64,000 nucleotides of DNA, taken from Phyllobacterium myrsinacearum (GTDB lineage: Bacteria; Pseudomonadota; Alphaproteobacteria; Rhizobiales; Rhizobiaceae). The stretch spans positions 186,001 through 250,000 of the forward strand of contig NZ_JACGXN010000006.1 of NCBI RefSeq assembly GCF_014138285.1, read 5' to 3'. The notes under the pieces are model-generated. The model saw nothing but the letters and a program-made list of their open reading frames with translations. It was not told where the DNA came from and made no database searches. The translations under genes were made by a program, and so were the position numbers. Positions 58,890-64,000 of this stretch are shown piece by piece. Position 1 is the first letter of the stretch; each line of letters starts with the position of its first letter.

Positions 58890-60836
58890 ATGACAAAACA
58901 ACATGCATTCCGGCTGACAACCACGTGGCACCCGGCTACTGACCATGAACCTCTCGCCTATTCGCTGATCCTTACCAATCTTTCGAATGAGCCCATCGGG
59001 GATTTTCGACTGTGCGTGAATGGCCCCGGTCGTATTGATCCGGCGGCCACCGTGGAGGGCGGGGTCCTCGCGGTTCGGCTTTCCAATCATTCGGAATTTA
59101 CGCCTGCCGATGATTTTGTTCTTCAACCCAAGGCATCGTGGACAATCACCGCTCGCGGATTGAGCTACCCTTTGCGCCATTGGACCGACGGCGCCACCAC
59201 GGCCTATATCGCGCTGGCTGATGGCAAAACCGTGCCGGTGGCAATTACACCGACCCGGGCTGTTGGTGACAATGCGCCGTTGAAGCGCGGCGCTGAAATC
59301 TATCCGGTTCCTGCCCATGTCGATGTTCCGGTTTCCGTTGTGCCGTGGCCGCATACCGTCTCGGTTTCCGGATCACGTTCGCTGCCTCTTGGTCTTGCTC
59401 CCCAGCCGCAAGGCAGCGAAGCCGAACGCGCCGTGCAGGCATTCGCAACATCTGTACAGGCGCTTTTCCCGGTCGAGGGAATTGTGCGGACGGAGGCGGA
59501 AGGCGGATTGCCGGTGGTGCTCCGCATATCCGAAGGTTTTAAAGCCGAAGCCTATGCGATCCAGTTTTCGGACGGTGGTGTTGACTTGACCGCCAGCACC
59601 CGTTCGGGGCTGCTCTATGGATTGATCACGCTTGGCCAGATTCTGCGCGGCGCACGGCTTCATCCGGAGACATTCGTGTTTCCGCTCGAAGGTGAAATCC
59701 GCGACGAACCGGCAATGCGCTGGCGGGGCACGCATCTTGATGTCTCGCGGCAATTCTACGGATCTGCGGAGATCAGTCAGTTTCTGCACATTCTCGCGTG
59801 GAACAAGCTCAACCGTTTCCACTGGCATCTGTCTGACGATGAAGCCTGGCGCGTCGAGATCGATGCCTATCCGGAGCTTGTGTCCATCGGTGCATGGCGC
59901 GGGCATGGCTTGCCCATTCCGCCGCTGCTGGGATCCGGTCCGCAGGCCACGGGAGGTTACTATACCAAAGCCGCCATCCGGGAGATTATCCGTCTGGCGG
60001 ATGAGCTTGCCATTGATGTCGTGCCGGAGATTGACATGCCGGGGCATTGCTATTCCGTTCTGCAATCTCTGCCTTGGCTGCGCGATCCCGAAGAAAGAGG
60101 CGAGTATTTCTCAATTCAGGGTTTTCCCAACAATTGTCTCAACCCGGCGCGCGAGGAAACTTATCAGTTCGTCGAGACCATTCTGGACGAACTGCTCGAA
60201 CTGTTCCCGTCGCAAACGTTCCATGTCGGTGCCGATGAAGTACCCTCCGATGCGTGGACCGGCTCGCCGCAGGCAAAAGCACGGCTCGCTCAATTGGGCA
60301 GCGATAGCGCCGCCGTTCTTCAGGCGGATTTCCTGAAACGGGTCCAGGCGTCGCTGACACGCCGTGGCCGTACGACCGGAGCGTGGGAAGAAGCGGCCCA
60401 TGGCGGCGGCATTGACAAGACGCATTGCTACCTCAACGGCTGGCATACGGTCGAGATCAGCGCAAAACTGGCGAACGAAGGCTATGATATCGTGGTCTGT
60501 CCCGGTCCGGTTTATTATCTTGATATGGCGAACAGCCCCGACTGGTCGGAGCCGGGTGCCGGATGGGCCGGATGGTCGGAGCCGGAAAAGCTCTATAATT
60601 TTGATCCTGTCGAGGGTTGGAGTGCACCACAGAGAGAGCATTTCCTCGGTGTGCAGACTTGCATCTGGTCTGAACCCATGACAGATCGCGCCGTTTTCGA
60701 CCGGCTGGTTTTCCCGCGCATTTCTGCTCTGGCCGAAACCGGATGGACAAGGCCGGAAGCGAAATCCTGGAACCGGTTCAAGGGCCTGGCCGGGCTGATG
60801 CCGATCCTTTATGGCTATCGTTCAGAGTCTGTCTGA
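58890..60836 (+). CDS. GH20 beta-N-acetylhexosaminidase
   Basis: This 648-residue cytosolic enzyme (no signal peptide) has an N-terminal beta domain, a GH20b domain (about 170-280) and the GH20 catalytic barrel. The substrate-assisted catalytic pair Asp449-Glu450 sits in FHVGADEVPSD, and MRWRGTHLDVSRQFYG, WNKLNRFHWHLSDDEAW and MPGHCYS are family signatures. Late Trp residues (WSEPGAGWAGWSEPE) line the sugar site. It would release GlcNAc from imported chitobiose-type disaccharides. Its length matches the hexosaminidase of the Vibrio chitobiose cluster as I recall it. The stop is one base from the convergent monooxygenase stop. Confidence 0.92.
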   Translation: MTKQHAFRLTTTWHPATDHEPLAYSLILTNLSNEPIGDFRLCVNGPGRIDPAATVEGGVLAVRLSNHSEFTPADDFVLQPKASWTITARGLSYPLRHWTDGATTAYIALADGKTVPVAITPTRAVGDNAPLKRGAEIYPVPAHVDVPVSVVPWPHTVSVSGSRSLPLGLAPQPQGSEAERAVQAFATSVQALFPVEGIVRTEAEGGLPVVLRISEGFKAEAYAIQFSDGGVDLTASTRSGLLYGLITLGQILRGARLHPETFVFPLEGEIRDEPAMRWRGTHLDVSRQFYGSAEISQFLHILAWNKLNRFHWHLSDDEAWRVEIDAYPELVSIGAWRGHGLPIPPLLGSGPQATGGYYTKAAIREIIRLADELAIDVVPEIDMPGHCYSVLQSLPWLRDPEERGEYFSIQGFPNNCLNPAREETYQFVETILDELLELFPSQTFHVGADEVPSDAWTGSPQAKARLAQLGSDSAAVLQADFLKRVQASLTRRGRTTGAWEEAAHGGGIDKTHCYLNGWHTVEISAKLANEGYDIVVCPGPVYYLDMANSPDWSEPGAGWAGWSEPEKLYNFDPVEGWSAPQREHFLGVQTCIWSEPMTDRAVFDRLVFPRISALAETGWTRPEAKSWNRFKGLAGLMPILYGYRSESV

Positions 60837-60837
60837 T

Positions 60838-62229
60838 TCAGGCGGCGGCCTTTGAGCTCAGAGCACGAAGGTCACGATAATTGGCGGCGGGATGCGGAGC
60901 CTGCAGGCGCGGACCCGCTCCGAACAGCTTTTCGCGCAGTGTGCCGGGCCGATAATCGGTCTTGTAGACACCACGCTTCTGCAATTCCGGCACCAGCAGG
61001 TTGACCACATCCTCGAACGTTTCCGGCGTCACCGCATAGGCCAGATTGAAGCCGTCGACATCGGTGTCCTCGATCCATTCCTGCAGGAGGTCGGCGACTG
61101 TCGAAGGCGAACCGACGAAGACAGGCCCAAAGCCACCGATGCCCACCCAGTCAGCCATTTCCCGGACGGTCCAGGACTTGTTCGGATCGACGGTTGTAAA
61201 GGTCTCGACCGCCGATTGAACGGCATCAGTATAGCGGTGGCGCAGCACTTCATCCGGTGCAAACTGACCGAAGTCAATGCCGGTCCAGCCGGAAATCAGG
61301 GTCAATGCACCCTCGTATGAAACGTATTTGCGGTATTCGTCGAACTTGGCTTTGGCTTGCGCATCCGTTTCGCCGAGAATGACCGTCTGCAGGTTGAAGG
61401 TCAGGATTTCCCGTGGGTTACGCCCGGCTTCCTCGGCGGCCTGCCGGACATTGGCGACGTATTTCTTGAGCACCGACTTGGATGGCGCGGCCACGAACAC
61501 GCATTCGGCGTTCTGGCCGGCAAAGTCCTTGCCGCGCTTGGAGGCGCCCGCCTGATACAGTACCGGCGTGCGCTGCGGCGAGGGCTCGCACAGATGGATG
61601 CCGGGGACGTTGAAGTATTTGCCCTCATGGCGGATTTCGTGGACCTTGGCGGGATCGGTGAAAATGCCGGACTGGCGATCCCGCAGAACGGCGCCATCCT
61701 CCCAGCTACCTTCCCAGAGTTTGTAGCAGACGGCAAGATACTCTTCCGCCACATCATAGCGATCATCGTGCCGGGCCTGATTGCTCTGCCCGACATTGCG
61801 CGCCCCGCTTTCAAGATAGGAGGTCACGATGTTCCATCCGGCGCGGCCCTTTGTCAGGTGATCCAGCGTCGAAAGCCGGCGCGCGAATGTATAGGGATGT
61901 TCGAAGGACAGCGAGGCGGTGAGGCCGAAGCCAAGATGCTCGGTGGCGTAGGCCATGGCCGGGATCAGCTGCAGCGGATCATTGACCGGTACCTGTGCGG
62001 AATGGCGGATGGCGGCATCCTTGCTGCCGTTGAGAACGTCATAGATACCGAGCACATCGGCGATGAACAGCCCGTCAAACTTGCCGCGTTCCAGCGTCTT
62101 GGCAAGGCTTACCCAGTAATCGAGATCCTTGTAGGTCCACGCCTGATCGCGCGGATGGCGCCAGAGGCCGGGTGACTGGTGCCCGACGCAGTTCATGTCA
62201 AAGGCGTTGAGGCGAATTTCTCGGGTCAT
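60838..62229 (-). CDS. FMN-dependent monooxygenase, NtaA/SnaA/DszA family
   Basis: The 463-residue LLM-class flavin monooxygenase opens REIRLNAFDMNCVGHQSPGLWRHP and has FDGLFIADVLGIYD, LIPAMAYATEHLGFGLTASLSFEHP, GRAGWNIVTSYL and the late LVPELQKRGVYKTDYRPGTLREKLFG, which define the nitrilotriacetate/alkanesulfonate-type subgroup. With reduced FMN from a partner reductase it would oxidise a C-S or C-N bond. An SfnB-like dehydrogenase gene lies 15 bases upstream in the same direction, which favours organosulfur use. Terminal Ala-rich residues are unremarkable. Confidence 0.88.
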   Translation of the reverse strand: MTREIRLNAFDMNCVGHQSPGLWRHPRDQAWTYKDLDYWVSLAKTLERGKFDGLFIADVLGIYDVLNGSKDAAIRHSAQVPVNDPLQLIPAMAYATEHLGFGLTASLSFEHPYTFARRLSTLDHLTKGRAGWNIVTSYLESGARNVGQSNQARHDDRYDVAEEYLAVCYKLWEGSWEDGAVLRDRQSGIFTDPAKVHEIRHEGKYFNVPGIHLCEPSPQRTPVLYQAGASKRGKDFAGQNAECVFVAAPSKSVLKKYVANVRQAAEEAGRNPREILTFNLQTVILGETDAQAKAKFDEYRKYVSYEGALTLISGWTGIDFGQFAPDEVLRHRYTDAVQSAVETFTTVDPNKSWTVREMADWVGIGGFGPVFVGSPSTVADLLQEWIEDTDVDGFNLAYAVTPETFEDVVNLLVPELQKRGVYKTDYRPGTLREKLFGAGPRLQAPHPAANYRDLRALSSKAAA

Positions 62230-62244
62230 GCGGGAAGGCTCCGG

Positions 62245-63474
62245 TCAAAGGGCGCCGTGGCGGGGAGGTGCCACGTCATTCAGGAGGTAATTGCCGACCA
62301 CGTGATATTTCCACCGAACAGGGTCGTGCAGGGTATGGGTACGGGCGTTGCGCCAATGGCGATCAAGGTTGAGGTCCGACTGGGTGGAACTCGTGCCCGC
62401 CAGTTCAAACAGCAGGTTGGTTGCCTGCAGCGCGGCCTCTGTCGTCAGGACCTTCGCACCGGCAACGGCAAGGGAAGCGGCAACCACATTGTCTTCACTC
62501 GGGCTCTCCTTGGCTTTGTCGACAAGATCGCCGGACCTGGCGAGCAGGGCGGTTGCTGCGTCGATACGGATGGCGAGATCGCCGACCCGCGCGATGGTGT
62601 GCGGGTCTTCCGAAGCTCGATCCTGGCCGCTGTCCATCCATGGACGGGATTTCGTGCGCACGAAGTTGACCGTTTCATCAAGGGCAGCGCGGGCAATGCC
62701 AAGATCGACAGCGGCATGGATGATCTGGCCAACCGAACCGATGGTTGACGGGCGTTCAAACCCCTTATGATGCTGGACGACCGCCGCAGCCTCCACGATC
62801 ACATCCGCAATGATCGTCGTACCGCTGCCGGTGGTGCGCTGTCCAAACCCGGCCCAGTCATCGACAAGCGTCAGACCCGGTGTGTCGCGCGGAACGAATG
62901 ACATGGTGATCTGGTCCTGCGGGTCCGTGGCGAAGATGACCACCCAGTCGGCAAAGAGGACGCCGGTCGAGTAGAATTTCTGGCCATTGATGCGGTAGTG
63001 CGCACCATCCGGTACAATGCGCGTATTGTAGTGCGCGACGGTCTTCGTACCTTTCTCCGAGAGGGCATTGCCAAAGCGATCCCCCTGCAACACGCGTTCG
63101 AAGAAGAAGGCCTGCTGTTCCGGTGTACCATCTACACGCAGAGCCTCCAGAATGTAGAAATGGTTCTGGGGTATCTGCCCGATGGAAGGGTCCGCCTGGG
63201 AAAGGATAGCCGTTACCTCTGCGAGCGTTGCCGCAGCAACGTCAATCCCGCCAAACTCTCTGGGAACAGTGATGGCCAGCAGTCCGGAATGGGAAAGGAT
63301 TTCCAGCTCCTGATATGGCAGGCGGCGGTCGCGATCGCGTTCAGCGGCACCTTTGGCGAACGTTTCTGCCAATTGCTTTGCAGTCTGCAGCGCTTCCCTG
63401 TCACTGGCGATCCGGTGTGCCGCCACGGAAGATGCCTCGCCGGTATCAAAGCGTTGAAGCGGTATACTCGTCAT
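62245..63474 (-). CDS. SfnB-family acyl-CoA-dehydrogenase-like oxidoreductase
   Basis: This 409-residue flavoprotein has the acyl-CoA dehydrogenase fold: LPYQELEILSHSGLLAITVPREFGG early, DPSIGQIPQNHFYILEALRVDGT, FYSTGVLFADWVVIFATDPQDQ in the centre and a C-terminal helical domain with STQSDLNLDRHWRNARTHTLHDP. SfnB-like enzymes serve dimethylsulfone and other organosulfur scavenging in soil bacteria together with flavin monooxygenases. It lies 15 bases before the NtaA-type gene. The ATG at 63474 lacks a strong ribosome site. The Glu base of true acyl-CoA dehydrogenases is not evident, as in SfnB. Confidence 0.87.
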   Translation of the reverse strand: MTSIPLQRFDTGEASSVAAHRIASDREALQTAKQLAETFAKGAAERDRDRRLPYQELEILSHSGLLAITVPREFGGIDVAAATLAEVTAILSQADPSIGQIPQNHFYILEALRVDGTPEQQAFFFERVLQGDRFGNALSEKGTKTVAHYNTRIVPDGAHYRINGQKFYSTGVLFADWVVIFATDPQDQITMSFVPRDTPGLTLVDDWAGFGQRTTGSGTTIIADVIVEAAAVVQHHKGFERPSTIGSVGQIIHAAVDLGIARAALDETVNFVRTKSRPWMDSGQDRASEDPHTIARVGDLAIRIDAATALLARSGDLVDKAKESPSEDNVVAASLAVAGAKVLTTEAALQATNLLFELAGTSSTQSDLNLDRHWRNARTHTLHDPVRWKYHVVGNYLLNDVAPPRHGAL

Positions 63475-63850
63475 TGAATCTTCTCATGATGCTTGTTGTG
63501 CAGGATGCGCGCTGGCTGGTGCGGAGTTTTCTTCGGACCGGGCAAAGTTGGAAGAAACGAATTTCTATAAATCGCGACAATCGCGCAAAACGCGTGTTAG
63601 GCCCGACACTTTATGGGAGGGCAAACAGATCTCGAATTTGGCCGGCTGGTGCGCCCCATGCGCCTCAAACACCGCCTTCTCGAGAATATCGATGTGGCTC
63701 CGGCGTCAAAATGAGGACGGTTTTTCGCGCCACTCGCCAAGTGGGAAAAGTTTAATCTCGATTAAACGAGTAGAGTAACTACCCTGATGCCAGATTTGAC
63801 GATGCCGGTCATTCATCAAACCGGCACAGGATGGGTATCAGGAGAGACGA
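63475..63850. other. Divergent regulatory stretch between sfnB-like gene and Tat-exported protein gene
   Basis: This 376-base stretch should contain promoters for both sulfur-type units. The notable element is the GTTTAATC-TC-GATTAAAC dyad. A 76-codon frame (63548-63778) crosses it but lacks a ribosome site and family resemblance. GGAGAG at 63841 serves the right-hand gene. Confidence 0.5.
63750..63767. promoter_or_regulatory. 18-bp dyad GTTTAATC-TC-GATTAAAC
   Basis: Perfect eight-base arms are separated by two bases. The site lies about 85 bases before the start of the Tat-exported protein gene and could be the operator of a sulfur-starvation or LysR/GntR-type regulator. Confidence 0.5.
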
Positions 63851-64000
63851 ATGAGCGAGAACAGAGATTCCGGACCGGCCATTGGCCGTCGCAACCTGCT
63901 CAAGGCCGGTCTGGCGGCGGGTGCAACGATCGCTGTGGCCAATGCCGGGCTTCTTGGCGGAGCCGGGAGTGCCGCCGCCGCTGAAGAAGAGATTCCCTCG
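63851..64000 (+). CDS. Tat-exported protein, N-terminal 50 residues only
   Basis: Fifty codons are visible before the window ends. A twin-arginine signal reads IGRRNLLKAGLAAGATIAV with an Ala-rich cleavage region (GSAAAAEEE). GGAGAG lies just before the ATG. The neighbouring sulfur-type monooxygenase genes make a Tat-dependent ABC binding protein (sulfonate or nitrate type) a reasonable guess, but nothing of the mature protein is visible. Confidence 0.7.
   Translation, partial: MSENRDSGPAIGRRNLLKAGLAAGATIAVANAGLLGGAGSAAAAEEEIPS

Noticed and set aside
63548-63778. 76-codon frame in the divergent region before the Tat-exported protein gene
   Set aside because: No ribosome site, no family resemblance, and it crosses the GTTTAATC dyad that looks regulatory.
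1-64000. CRISPR arrays, insertion sequences, rRNA genes and prophage genes
   Set aside because: I looked for regularly spaced direct repeats, transposase-like frames, terminal inverted repeats with target duplications and conserved rRNA stretches, and found none. The only large inverted repeat is the 73-bp hairpin, which encodes nothing.

Overview
The window is alphaproteobacterial chromosome, most likely from the order Hyphomicrobiales near Brucella/Ochrobactrum or Phyllobacterium. The evidence is an Omp2-type porin with the Brucella layout, a DUF992 protein, an IalB-family protein, an MlaE permease with an N-terminal STAS domain, Bep-type RND efflux genes, FixJ-type and OmpR-type two-component systems, and many Opp/Dpp and ribose-type ABC importers. 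Base composition is even and moderately GC-rich by eye. I see no rRNA, complete tRNA, CRISPR array, phage gene or transposase. The window reads as a metabolic and envelope accessory region built from compact operons.

Left part (1-11.4 kb): a cut-off FadR-type regulator with a perfect palindrome at its start codon, an orphan HigA-like antitoxin and a DedA membrane protein. Next comes a minus-strand unit of a LysR regulator, an Opp/Dpp-type importer (two permeases, a fused double ATPase, a binding protein) and an M20/AbgB-like amidohydrolase, probably for uptake and hydrolysis of peptides or N-acyl amino acids. A small membrane protein and two glycosyltransferases, one of them GT29-like, follow.

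11.6-19.2 kb: a secreted DUF992 protein, then a perfect 34-bp-arm hairpin of unknown function. After it lies an oxalate-to-formate module: a Tat-exported bicupin oxalate decarboxylase, a formate/nitrite channel and a molybdopterin FdhF/YdeP-type oxidoreductase. Two secreted alpha/beta hydrolases follow.

19.3-30 kb: signalling and envelope genes. These are a membrane PAS histidine kinase with a FixJ-type regulator and a receiver-only protein, a STAS-MlaE permease without MlaF, a BamA-type protein outside the usual rseP-lpxD context, an IalB-family protein, and an OmpR/EnvZ-type pair divergent from an LTxxQ (Spy/CpxP-like) periplasmic protein.

30-38.3 kb: a nine-gene, tightly coupled catabolic operon. 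It holds a LacI regulator with a 35-bp palindromic operator, a ribose-type ABC importer, a phosphotriesterase-family hydrolase, a glutamine-amidotransferase-like protein, a BtpA protein, a TenA-like protein lacking the usual cysteine, and a PfkB kinase. I do not recognise the pathway. It is the best candidate here for an undescribed system.

38.5-49 kb: a Prc-type periplasmic protease, then CpxRA-like genes divergent from a complete tripartite RND efflux operon, with a CpxR-box match between them. 49.3-52.7 kb: an amino-acid permease, an Omp2-like porin (facing terminators between them) and a nucleoside 2-deoxyribosyltransferase.

53-60.8 kb: an Opp-type importer whose binding protein resembles the Vibrio chitobiose-binding protein, followed by a GNAT protein and a GH20 beta-N-acetylhexosaminidase. 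This is probably a chito-oligosaccharide uptake operon. 60.8-64 kb: an SfnB-like dehydrogenase and an NtaA/SnaA-type flavin monooxygenase (organosulfur use), divergent from a Tat-exported protein cut by the window end.
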